Part shown: piece by piece, positions 26,109-33,683 of the stretch
Layout of the letters: each line of letters opens with the position of its first letter
How positions within the stretch are numbered: the stretch's first letter is position 1
IMG/VR virus record: IMGVR_UViG_3300027782_000139
Span: 1 to 45,094 of that record
DNA from: a virus
Strand: one strand, 5' to 3'
Length of the DNA stretch: 45,094 bases
Translations under genes and position numbers: made by a program
Notes under the pieces: generated by a model
Databases searched by the model: none
What the model was told of the DNA's origin: nothing
Seen by the model: only the letters and a program-made list of their open reading frames with translations

Positions 26109-27296
26109 ATGAAAAGTTTTTCCCAATTTATTAAAGAAGCAGTAGATACACTTGCATCTACTGAAGCAAAGAATCGTGGTCTTAAGGGAGATGGTCATGG
26201 AGACTGGTATGATAAACAGGGCAATCTTGTAGCAAAAACTGTAGGTGGAAAGTTAAAATATTTCGGTCAGGGTGGTGCTGGAACTCAACAACAACAAGCA
26301 CCACAACAACAAGCAACATCACAACAGAAACAGGCAGCACCACAACAAGCAACACAGCAACAAGAAACAGAACCAGAACAAATTAATGGTGTTACAATTG
26401 TAATTGGAAGATTTAATCCTCCATCTAAAAATCACGGAGCATTATTGAAAGCAGGATTTGCTCAAGCAAGAAGAAGAGGATTTGAGTATCGCATTTATCC
26501 AAGTCGTATTCAGGATGATAAAACAAATCCATTAAATCCAAAATTAAAGATTTCTTACATGCAGTCAATGTTTCCAGATTATGCTGATTATATTGTAGAT
26601 AGTCAAGATTCAAAATCTATTTTTGATGTATTGGCATCTTTATATGAAGATGGATATACTGATGTCGTAATTGTTGCTGGACAGGATAGACTTGGTGAAT
26701 TCCAAAGTCTTGTTCATAAGGGTGATGGTCAAGCATACCAATTCAATAATATTGAAGTTGTTACATCTGGAGTAAAAGATCCTGATAGTGAAGTAGAAAC
26801 TGCTGGTTCTTCTGCTTTGATGAGAGCTGCTGCAGCAATTGGAGATTTTGCTAGATTCTCCACTGGACTTCCACCAACAATGAAAAAAAGTGAGCAGAAA
26901 GAAATGTTTAATACTATTCGTAGATCTATGAGTGTTCAAGAAGACACTGAAATATGGAGAATTGCTCCAGAATTAGATTATGAAGGATTAAGATGGAATT
27001 ATAAAAATAAAGGTCTTTATGAAGTTGGTAATTTAATTGAAAATTTGAATAGCGGATTGGTTGGTAAAGTGATTCGTCGTGGAACAAATTATTTGATTTG
27101 TGTTACAGAAGATGGGATAATGTTTAAGAATTGGTTGAAAGATGTTCGTGAAGTATATGAGATTGGAACTGATGAATATAGAGCACACGTTCAGGGAGAA
27201 ACTCCAGAACAAGAAGTTAAATCATATACCAATGTGAGAATCAAACCTACAGTGTCAAAAAAATCTATAAATATCAATAGAAAAAGAAGTATCTAG
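26109..27296 (+). CDS. Nucleotidyltransferase-like protein with capsid-targeting-like N-terminus
   Basis: A 395-residue modular protein. Residues 1-11, MKSFSQFIKEA, closely resemble the capsid-targeting sequence of T4 internal proteins (MKTYQEFIAEA), including the gp21 cut Ile-X-Glu before Ala. Residues about 57-92 are a Gln/Ala/Pro-rich linker. Residues about 95-285 are a cytidylyltransferase/NMN-adenylyltransferase-type Rossmann domain (VTIVIGRFNPPSKNHGALL, GQDRLGEFQSL). The usual TxGH/HxGH signature is SKNH here. Residues about 300-375 look like a small beta-barrel (GLVGKVIRRGTNYLICV). It may be a head protein ejected with DNA; substrate unknown. Confidence 0.7.
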   Translation: MKSFSQFIKEAVDTLASTEAKNRGLKGDGHGDWYDKQGNLVAKTVGGKLKYFGQGGAGTQQQQAPQQQATSQQKQAAPQQATQQQETEPEQINGVTIVIGRFNPPSKNHGALLKAGFAQARRRGFEYRIYPSRIQDDKTNPLNPKLKISYMQSMFPDYADYIVDSQDSKSIFDVLASLYEDGYTDVVIVAGQDRLGEFQSLVHKGDGQAYQFNNIEVVTSGVKDPDSEVETAGSSALMRAAAAIGDFARFSTGLPPTMKKSEQKEMFNTIRRSMSVQEDTEIWRIAPELDYEGLRWNYKNKGLYEVGNLIENLNSGLVGKVIRRGTNYLICVTEDGIMFKNWLKDVREVYEIGTDEYRAHVQGETPEQEVKSYTNVRIKPTVSKKSININRKRSI

Positions 27297-27301
27297 GTAA
27301 A

Positions 27302-28522
27302 ATGAGAACTTGGAAAGAAATCATAAAAGAAGCAACTGCTCGTGAAACACGCAAGGCAGGTGAAGCAGCTTTGAAGGAAATACAAGCAGAAAATAAAAAA
27401 GACAAAAAGACAAAAGATGAATCTGCATATACAAAATATTTAAATAAGCAACATAAATTTAAAGTAAAAAAATATGAAGAACAAAAGAAAGCACAAATTG
27501 AAAAGTTGAGACAAAAAGGAGTTCAACAGCACGTAGATAAAGCAAAAGCATCTATTTCTGGAATCAAAACTCAACAAATTAGCGATAAAGAAGGAGATGC
27601 TACTGCATATTCAAAAGCAATTGGAAATGTAGGTTCTGCTGCTGCTGGTGTTGCTGGTGCTGCATATCACGGGACACGAGCATTATTGGCAAAAAGATCT
27701 GCTGCAAAAAAGGCAGCAGAAGTAAAAGCAAATCAAATAGAAAAAAAACAACCAAAAGCAGGAGGTAGACCTTCTGCTCCTGCACCAGCAACTCCTGGAA
27801 CTGGTGCTCCAAAACCAACTGGTCCTGTCCGTCCTTCAATTGGTAATGTAACTGGACCTGCTTCTAATCCTAAACGTCCTAATCCTCCAGCAAAACCAAC
27901 TGGTCCTGTCCGTCCTTCAATTGGTAATGTAACTGGACCTGCTTCTAATCCTAAACGTCCTAACGGAATGAGAACGGAAGAATATTCTAATTGGAGAGAA
28001 GAATTTCTCTATGAAGTTGATACTGAAAAAGCAAATACTAAAGAAAAAAAGAAAGATATTGTTGATGTGATGAAAGGTAAAAATAAAATTGAACTCAATC
28101 CAAAAGAAGGACAAGTAAAAGAATCAATTGAAACGGAAAATACTGGAATGGATGTAAAAAAAAAACAGCAACTGACGCAACAAATTGCACTTCAAAAAAA
28201 AATTCAAATGGCTAAATTGACACAATTGAATAAAGGAATTCCACTTGAATCTTATGAATTGGAAGGAAATTCAATTGATGAAGAAGGTCCAGTATTATCT
28301 GTTGGAAGAGGTGAGAAACTTTCAGTAGAAAGAGGTGGTGGACTTACTCAAAAAGGTAGAGATAAATACAATCGTGCAACTGGTTCAAATCTTCAAGCAC
28401 CAGTAACTGGTGATGTAAAACCAGGAAGTAAAGCAGCACAACGCCGTAAGAATTTCTGTTCTCGTAGTAGAAGTTGGAAAGGCGAAAGAGGTTTAGCAGC
28501 AAGAAGACGTTGGAAGTGTTAA
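27302..28522 (+). CDS. Basic head-associated protein with DUF6321-like C-terminus
   Basis: A 406-residue Lys/Ala/Pro-rich protein. The N-terminus MRTWKEIIKEA resembles a capsid-targeting peptide with a gp21 site (Ile-X-Glu before Ala). Residues about 5-80 are charged helix; about 171-221 hold two identical Pro-rich repeats; FLYEV near residue 238 is another possible protease site. The last 60 residues (GLTQKGRDKYNRATGSN … NFCSRSRSWKG … ARRRW) are strongly basic and match the DUF6321 pattern of phage proteins. DNA binding inside the head is plausible; nothing is demonstrated. Confidence 0.6.
   Translation: MRTWKEIIKEATARETRKAGEAALKEIQAENKKDKKTKDESAYTKYLNKQHKFKVKKYEEQKKAQIEKLRQKGVQQHVDKAKASISGIKTQQISDKEGDATAYSKAIGNVGSAAAGVAGAAYHGTRALLAKRSAAKKAAEVKANQIEKKQPKAGGRPSAPAPATPGTGAPKPTGPVRPSIGNVTGPASNPKRPNPPAKPTGPVRPSIGNVTGPASNPKRPNGMRTEEYSNWREEFLYEVDTEKANTKEKKKDIVDVMKGKNKIELNPKEGQVKESIETENTGMDVKKKQQLTQQIALQKKIQMAKLTQLNKGIPLESYELEGNSIDEEGPVLSVGRGEKLSVERGGGLTQKGRDKYNRATGSNLQAPVTGDVKPGSKAAQRRKNFCSRSRSWKGERGLAARRRWKC
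27811..27963 (+). repeat. Perfect 72-bp direct repeat within head protein gene
   Basis: Bases 27811-27882 recur identically at 27892-27963, period 81 bp (27 codons), so the reading frame is kept. Each copy encodes a Pro/Gly/Asn-rich segment of 24 residues beginning KPTGPVRPSIGNVTGPASNP. Complete nucleotide identity, including third positions, indicates a recent duplication or ongoing homogenisation. Confidence 0.97.
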
Positions 28523-28523
28523 T

Positions 28524-29510
28524 GTGTCTGAAGAATTATCTGATTTTTTTAAATTATTAGCAGAAGACAAAAAAAAGAAAAAAGAAGAATTTAATTCCAT
28601 AGTTGGTGACTTGGGATTGAATTCTCTTTTTGAAGAATTTGCTACAATAAAAAAGGAACAAAAAGAAAAAAAGAAAAAAGAAGAATCTATTATAGGTGAA
28701 ATTACTTTAGATTCTGTTTTTAATGAGGTTGCAAATCTAAAGAAAGAAACTAAAAAGAAAAAAGTACAAGAAGAAAAGACTGTTAAGGCATTTGAAAAAT
28801 GGTTGTATTCTGATTCTGTTTCAAAGCAAGAAGAAATAATTAATGAAGTTATTGAAGAATCTTTAGAAGAAGTTCTTGAGGTTCTTGATGACCATAAAGA
28901 GGAACTTGAAGAACCAACATTAATTGAAAAGTCATTAGGTCTTCTTTCTGAACCATCAGATACTAAAGTTCAGCAAGATCCAATTACTCCATTAGATCAA
29001 AAGTTCGCAACACTTGATGATTTACAAAAACATTACAGTACTTTCCTTTCTCGTATTCAACAACAACTTTCCACATTAGGTGGAGGGGGAGAAACCAGAT
29101 TAAGATACTTGGATGATATTGTAGGTATTGCAACGAATTCTGGTGCTTATGATGGAAAGTATTTGCAATGGAACTCTACTACTAATAAAGCAGAATTTAC
29201 TGACCCAAGTGATTCAGAATCTACAACAATAGTTTCAATTACTGGAATTACCACTTACTATCAGGCAACCGATAATGATGATTATATTGGTGTCAATGCT
29301 AGTGTTCCTGTAACAATAGTTCTTCCAACATCTCCAAATACTGGAAAAAAAATCATCGTCAAAGATGAGGGAAATAATATATCTACATATAGTATTAGAG
29401 TTCAATCAGGTATTGGTAAAAGTGTAGAAAACGATACTTCTGTGATTATGTCTATCAATCATCAATCACTAACATATTTTTATAACGGTTCAAATTGGTT
29501 CTTAATCTAA
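28524..29510 (+). CDS. Fiber-like virion structural protein
   Basis: A 328-residue protein. The first 150 residues are Lys/Glu-rich with coiled-coil character and two related segments (FNSIVGDLGLNSLFEEFATI and SIIGEITLDSVFNEVANL). The C-terminal half is beta-rich: SGAYDGKYLQWNSTTNKAEF, then YQATDNDDYIGVNASVPVTI and GKKIIVKDEGNN, a pattern common in trimeric phage tail fibers. The start appears to be GTG 28524, directly after the previous stop. It probably forms a fibrous appendage or whisker; the exact part is unknown. Confidence 0.6.
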   Translation: MSEELSDFFKLLAEDKKKKKEEFNSIVGDLGLNSLFEEFATIKKEQKEKKKKEESIIGEITLDSVFNEVANLKKETKKKKVQEEKTVKAFEKWLYSDSVSKQEEIINEVIEESLEEVLEVLDDHKEELEEPTLIEKSLGLLSEPSDTKVQQDPITPLDQKFATLDDLQKHYSTFLSRIQQQLSTLGGGGETRLRYLDDIVGIATNSGAYDGKYLQWNSTTNKAEFTDPSDSESTTIVSITGITTYYQATDNDDYIGVNASVPVTIVLPTSPNTGKKIIVKDEGNNISTYSIRVQSGIGKSVENDTSVIMSINHQSLTYFYNGSNWFLI

Positions 29511-29511
29511 T

Positions 29512-30288
29512 ATGTCTTATAATCCACTTCCCCAACCAGCACAATCCGTAGTTTTTACTGGGGCAGGAAATACAGTAGTAAGTTTTTCCAATCCATTTCC
29601 AGTATCGTTGGGTTCTTCCAATATTACGATTACTGGTAATGTAAATGTTGGAACCACAGTATCAGTCACAAGTTCTCCACAAAATCCAAATCATGTACAT
29701 CTTACAGAAGTTGGAACATCAGGAATTCTAACAACACCATACCTTCCAGTAGGTATATCAACTTTTAATAATATTATAGTTGTCAAACAACCTGAAGGCA
29801 GTTTATATTCATTTAACAATCACGCAACAAATACAAATCGTGGTTGGACTATGGATGATACAATGAGACCCGTAATGAGTATTAGAGTAAATAGTTCTGG
29901 AACTACTATATCAGATTTGGCAGAAATTACAGAATATGAAATTGGAAATAATAACGCCAATCAAAGCACTATCATTTATGAATGGTATGAGGGTGATATT
30001 AATATTGCTGGAGCAGCAATTCCTGCTTGGAATTCATTAGGAACAAAATTACAATATAGAGTATATCAAGATAAGTATAGTACTAATACGGGAAATACCT
30101 TCACACAAAATAGTTCTGTTATGAGACATAGTGGAGTTATTATTGGAAAAAATACTTCAGGTGATGAAGGACCATCAACTATGCATGGTGGAGCATCTCC
30201 AAATATGCTTACACTTTGTATGAAAAGAGTTGATAATTCAACAAAATTAGATGTTTGGTTTGCTTTTACTTGTAAGGAATTATCGTAA
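29512..30288 (+). CDS. Probable fiber/adhesin structural protein
   Basis: A 258-residue Ser/Thr/Asn-rich beta protein beginning MSYNPLPQPAQSVVFTG. No membrane helix or enzyme motif. A repetitive N-terminal part (SNITITGNVNVGTTVSVTSS) suggests beta-helix or stalk structure; the C-terminal 170 residues look globular with Trp and Tyr clusters (YEWYEGDINIAG). It starts one base after the preceding fiber-like gene, so both probably belong to the same structure, and it could be the receptor-binding tip. Function inferred from context only. Confidence 0.5.
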   Translation: MSYNPLPQPAQSVVFTGAGNTVVSFSNPFPVSLGSSNITITGNVNVGTTVSVTSSPQNPNHVHLTEVGTSGILTTPYLPVGISTFNNIIVVKQPEGSLYSFNNHATNTNRGWTMDDTMRPVMSIRVNSSGTTISDLAEITEYEIGNNNANQSTIIYEWYEGDINIAGAAIPAWNSLGTKLQYRVYQDKYSTNTGNTFTQNSSVMRHSGVIIGKNTSGDEGPSTMHGGASPNMLTLCMKRVDNSTKLDVWFAFTCKELS

Positions 30289-30332
30289 ATAGTAATAATT
30301 ACTTCTATGAATGTTATTGAGAACTTATAACA

Positions 30333-30340
30333 AATAAATA
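30333..30340 (+). promoter_or_regulatory. Late promoter (AATAAATA) before 59-residue gene
   Basis: AATAAATA, one base off the late consensus, lies 31 bases before ATG 30371. With the terminator at 30577 it makes the small gene a separate unit. Confidence 0.45.
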
Positions 30341-30370
30341 AGATAGGATCATTCTTCACACGAGGTTATT

Positions 30371-30550
30371 ATGTCAGCACTCATCGCATGGGCACTTGCT
30401 AATCAAGCACTTATCGCAACTGTTCTTTTTGCAGTTTCGGAAGCACTTGGAGCAAATCCAAAAATCAAAGCAAACGGTCTTCTTTCACTCATTCTTTTAC
30501 AAGTCCAAGGACAACTAAAAGCAAAGGGTGGTAAAGATTTAACTCCTTAA
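30371..30550 (+). CDS. Small hydrophobic protein, 59 residues
   Basis: MSALIAWALANQALIATVLF and AVSEALGANPKIKANGLLSL contain one probable membrane helix (residues about 3-27) and a second moderately hydrophobic segment (about 38-49). It is flanked by a late promoter and a strong terminator and therefore monocistronic, which is unusual in this packed region. A holin or minor virion membrane-active protein is possible, but no family is recognised with certainty. Codon use (many CTT, GCA, ATC) is consistent with good expression. Confidence 0.7.
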   Translation: MSALIAWALANQALIATVLFAVSEALGANPKIKANGLLSLILLQVQGQLKAKGGKDLTP

Positions 30551-30576
30551 TAATTTATTGATTAATATTTGGGAAG

Positions 30577-30601
30577 GGGGAGTTTGGTACTCCCCTATTT
30601 T
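30577..30601 (+). terminator. Terminator after 59-residue gene
   Basis: GGGGAGT/ACTCCCC stem with a five-base loop, followed by TATTTTTA. A late promoter begins in the next base. Confidence 0.9.
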
Positions 30602-30609
30602 TATAAATA
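30602..30609 (+). promoter_or_regulatory. Late promoter TATAAATA before structural gene
   Basis: Perfect TATAAATA directly after the terminator T-run and 33 bases before ATG 30642. Confidence 0.65.
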
Positions 30610-30641
30610 AGTTTAGGAAAAAAAATTAACGAGAAAAACAC

Positions 30642-31670
30642 ATGGCACTTTGGGGTATTTCAACAGCATCTGAAACTGCGGCAAATAATTACGCTATTCC
30701 AAAATTTCAAAAAGAAACGGACCGTAACACGAGCCCTTGGAATACTTTTGCAGATGTTCGTGGTTGGATTCAAAGAAGATACAAAACTAAAGAGAATTCA
30801 GGAATTTCTACTCGTTATTTTGATGAAGTTTTAGTTCCAGTTGTTGGATTGAATAGTACTAGTGCAGTAGGTGGAACTACTGGCATTGGAACTGCTGGAC
30901 CAATTGCAGTGTTCTTTGAAGATCCAAACCAAGCATCACCGATTTCTGTTGGTGGTGGTGGAACTACTGGTATTGCTACAAATACTACTGGATACGTTCA
31001 TGTGGTATTCAATGAACTTGTTTTTGCTGGTGCTGGTGCAACAGTTAGAATTCGTACTTTTGATGCAAATAACGCTAACGAATCAACTCCAATTATTGGA
31101 TATTCAACAGCCAATACTGGTACTCAATATGCTTGGTCAGGACCTGCTGCTGCTCATGGATCACCAGGAGTATATACAAGTTTCAGTGGTCAGATCACAA
31201 ATAGAGTAGCATTTGCATTCACTTCACCAAGCACTGTTCTGACTGCACAAGTTGCAATCTCAACAACATTAACCACAACAGGACAAACTGTTGCGGTTGG
31301 TGCAACTAACATTTTTGTTGATTCAGTAACGGGTGTTTCTATTGGAAGTTCTCTTACCGTAGCAGGTAAGCTTACTAATGTTCCTATTGTTGCTGTTGGA
31401 ACTACTTCTGTTCAGATTGGAACTGCAAGTACAATTGCAAGTACAATTACCCAAGGACTTCTTGTTACATACAGCACAAGAACTAATGCCACAAAAATGT
31501 TTATTGATATTCCAAATGGATTTGTTGGTGTAATTACAGATGGATCAAATGGTGTTGGTGTAATTAGTTCGTTTATAACACAATTTGGAGATGTTATTCT
31601 TCGCAACGTTGGTGGTGCTGGAACCACTGGTTCAGTTGGACTTGGAACCACTGCATTAACAGTTAGATAA
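30642..31670 (+). CDS. Virion structural protein
   Basis: A 342-residue Gly/Thr/Ala/Val-rich protein beginning MALWGISTASETAANNYAIP, a start motif I associate with structural proteins of marine T4-like phages. Residues about 70-340 are beta-rich, low in charge, with repeated GTTGIGT, TTGSVGLGTT turns. No enzyme motif, no membrane helix. It has its own late promoter, consistent with abundant virion production. It may be a neck, fiber or head-decoration component; the sequence does not decide. Confidence 0.65.
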   Translation: MALWGISTASETAANNYAIPKFQKETDRNTSPWNTFADVRGWIQRRYKTKENSGISTRYFDEVLVPVVGLNSTSAVGGTTGIGTAGPIAVFFEDPNQASPISVGGGGTTGIATNTTGYVHVVFNELVFAGAGATVRIRTFDANNANESTPIIGYSTANTGTQYAWSGPAAAHGSPGVYTSFSGQITNRVAFAFTSPSTVLTAQVAISTTLTTTGQTVAVGATNIFVDSVTGVSIGSSLTVAGKLTNVPIVAVGTTSVQIGTASTIASTITQGLLVTYSTRTNATKMFIDIPNGFVGVITDGSNGVGVISSFITQFGDVILRNVGGAGTTGSVGLGTTALTVR

Positions 31671-31678
31671 AATAAAAT

Positions 31679-32050
31679 ATGAAATTTGATGAATTGAATG
31701 ATGAAAACTACATAATGTTTGCAATTAAACATTACGAAAATCCTCAAGCCGTAACGCAAGAGGATTTTTTTGAAGATATGAAAAGGTTTAAATGGATTAA
31801 ACGATTGTTAAATAAGTATAAAAATACTGGTGATTTGAATATTCATTTGACTATTAATCATTTTATTGTATTGTATAATATTTTTGGAGAAGCAACTACA
31901 CCTTTGCTGTTTTTTAAAATTGATAAAAATCTTTGGAGTGTATTGAAAACATTTATTGTTTATCTTGGTAGAATTCCTGAATATCCAAAAACATCATTAA
32001 ATGATATACCTATTGATGAAAAATGTTTTAATATACTTAAATCACTTTAA
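31679..32050 (+). CDS. Conserved phage protein of unknown function
   Basis: A 123-residue mainly helical protein: NYIMFAIKHYENPQAVTQED, FFEDMKRFKWIKRLLNKY, then LNIHLTINHFIVLYNIFGEA. This pattern is shared by T4-like and many other myoviruses, but I know no assigned role. It lies among late genes and shares a TAATG overlap with the following gene. Confidence 0.65.
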   Translation: MKFDELNDENYIMFAIKHYENPQAVTQEDFFEDMKRFKWIKRLLNKYKNTGDLNIHLTINHFIVLYNIFGEATTPLLFFKIDKNLWSVLKTFIVYLGRIPEYPKTSLNDIPIDEKCFNILKSL

Positions 32051-32262
32051 TGAAAAACAAAAGTCTTCAAAAAATTATTGATATTATTCATTCTCTTCAT
32101 GAAGAAGGTGAAAGTGGTGCTCCCACTAATAGTCTTGCTGGTGGAAAGATTGCGGGTACAGTGGAAGCAGGCGATAATCCTCCAGTAAGAAAGAAGAATA
32201 AATACATTTATGGAGCGGGATTCCGCAAAAATTGGTTACAAAAAAGAAAACCACCCCAATAA
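32050..32262 (+). CDS. Small basic protein, 70 residues
   Basis: A 70-residue frame starting in the previous stop. The N-terminal helix MKNKSLQKIIDIIHSLHEEG is followed by a Gly/Asn-rich segment (GAPTNSLAGGKIAGTVEAGD) and a basic end (KKNKYIYGAGFRKNWLQKRK). The overall plan, a LHEEG protease-like site followed by a basic tail, fits small head proteins of this phage group. No firm function. Confidence 0.6.
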   Translation: MKNKSLQKIIDIIHSLHEEGESGAPTNSLAGGKIAGTVEAGDNPPVRKKNKYIYGAGFRKNWLQKRKPPQ

Positions 32263-32270
32263 AGAATCCA

Positions 32271-32669
32271 ATGTATACTCCCCCTCAACCACAAGCAATA
32301 GAAACAAAAGTAGCGATTCTTGAGGAGAAGATTCATACTACCGAGCAGTTGATGCAACGTATTGAGAGTGCAATTGAAAAGATGAGTGAAGTAAGTGCGA
32401 ATGTGACTAAAATGTTGGCAGTTCATGAGCAAAAGATTGAAGGTAATGATAAAGTAGACGCTATTCTTTTTACAAAAATTGATCAGTTAAGTGCTAAAAT
32501 GGATACTGACCATAATGCAGTATTGGATAAATTACAAGGATTAGAAAAAAAAGTTTGGATTGGTATTGGGATTTTTGCAGTAGTAACTCTAATCATCAAT
32601 AATTCAGAAATGCTCTCAAATATCTTGACAACCAGTCAAGACAACGGTAGAATGGAGAGACTGAAATAG
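32271..32669 (+). CDS. Coiled-coil protein with C-terminal membrane helix
   Basis: From ATG 32271 the product is 132 residues: a Pro-rich start, a coiled coil from about residue 11 to 94 (ETKVAILEEKIHTTEQLMQR and following), one membrane helix at about 95-113 (VWIGIGIFAVVTLIINN) and a short tail. This layout is like XhlA-type holin-associated proteins, but sequence identity was not tested. A TTG at 32232 would add 13 residues and overlap the previous gene. Possible lysis or membrane-contact role. Confidence 0.6.
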   Translation: MYTPPQPQAIETKVAILEEKIHTTEQLMQRIESAIEKMSEVSANVTKMLAVHEQKIEGNDKVDAILFTKIDQLSAKMDTDHNAVLDKLQGLEKKVWIGIGIFAVVTLIINNSEMLSNILTTSQDNGRMERLK

Positions 32670-32681
32670 TATTCTTTTGTA

Positions 32682-33683
32682 ATGAGTTTTGTTGATTCCA
32701 AATATATTGGGTTGGTTTCTTCCCGATTGGATAAGTTTGCCAAGAAAAAAGAAGGTCTTTATAACTTTAGATGTCCTTACTGTGGTGATAGTCAAAGGAC
32801 AAAAAGTAAAACAAGAGGGTATATTTACCAATTAAAGAATGATCACAATTTCAAATGTCATAATTGTGGGACTTCTAGAACATTTACAAACTTTTTAAAA
32901 GATATGGATACTGTTCTTTATGATCAGTATGTAATGGAAAGATATAAAGAGGGAACTACTGGAAAAAGGTCTCAAACAAAAATGCCAGAGTTTAATTTTG
33001 AGAAACCAATTTTTTCAAAAAAAGCATTTGACCTCCCTACTATCGCAGAACTAAATAAAGAACACTCCGCAAGAAAATACCTAGAGGATAGAAAAATACC
33101 CAACAACTATCTGCGTGAATTGTATTTCTGTGAGAAGTTTAAAGAATGGACAAATACTCAAAAACACACCTTTGATAAAGTAGAAAAAGACGAACCAAGA
33201 ATTATTATTCCTCTAATCAATAAAGGGGAAATATTTGGATTCCAAGGTCGCAGTTTAAATAAAAATTCAAAGGTAAAATACATTACGATTATTCTTAATG
33301 ATACACATCCAAAAATTTACAATTTGGATAAACCAGATTACGACAAAACTGTTTATGTTGTTGAAGGACCATTTGATAGTATGTTTTTAGATAATTCAAT
33401 TGCTATGGTTGGTGCAGACATTGACAAAATGTTTTTTATATCTAACTTTGGAACAGATTTTGTAATGGTGTATGATAATGAAAAACGAAACAAACAGATT
33501 GTGGATAGAATGGAAAAAGCAATACAAATGCGATTTCCAATTGTCATTTGGCCAAATGACTTGAAAGAAAAGGATATTAATGATATGATCCTTTCAGGAA
33601 TTGATGCCACAAAAATCATCAAGGAAAATACTTATATGGGACTAGAAGCAAAAGCAAAACTTATTGGATGGAAACGAGTATGA
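32682..33683 (+). CDS. 61: DNA primase gp61
   Basis: A 333-residue DnaG-type primase (T4 gp61 is 342), partner of gp41. An N-terminal zinc ribbon is formed by CPYC (near 29-32) and CHNC (near 59-62). The TOPRIM core has KTVYVVEGPFDSMFL (Glu) and VMVYDNEKRNKQ (Asp). MSFVDSKYIGLVSSRLDKF matches the family N-terminus. It lies away from gp41, next to nrdA, and its stop overlaps the nrdA start (ATGA). Confidence 0.95.
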   Translation: MSFVDSKYIGLVSSRLDKFAKKKEGLYNFRCPYCGDSQRTKSKTRGYIYQLKNDHNFKCHNCGTSRTFTNFLKDMDTVLYDQYVMERYKEGTTGKRSQTKMPEFNFEKPIFSKKAFDLPTIAELNKEHSARKYLEDRKIPNNYLRELYFCEKFKEWTNTQKHTFDKVEKDEPRIIIPLINKGEIFGFQGRSLNKNSKVKYITIILNDTHPKIYNLDKPDYDKTVYVVEGPFDSMFLDNSIAMVGADIDKMFFISNFGTDFVMVYDNEKRNKQIVDRMEKAIQMRFPIVIWPNDLKEKDINDMILSGIDATKIIKENTYMGLEAKAKLIGWKRV

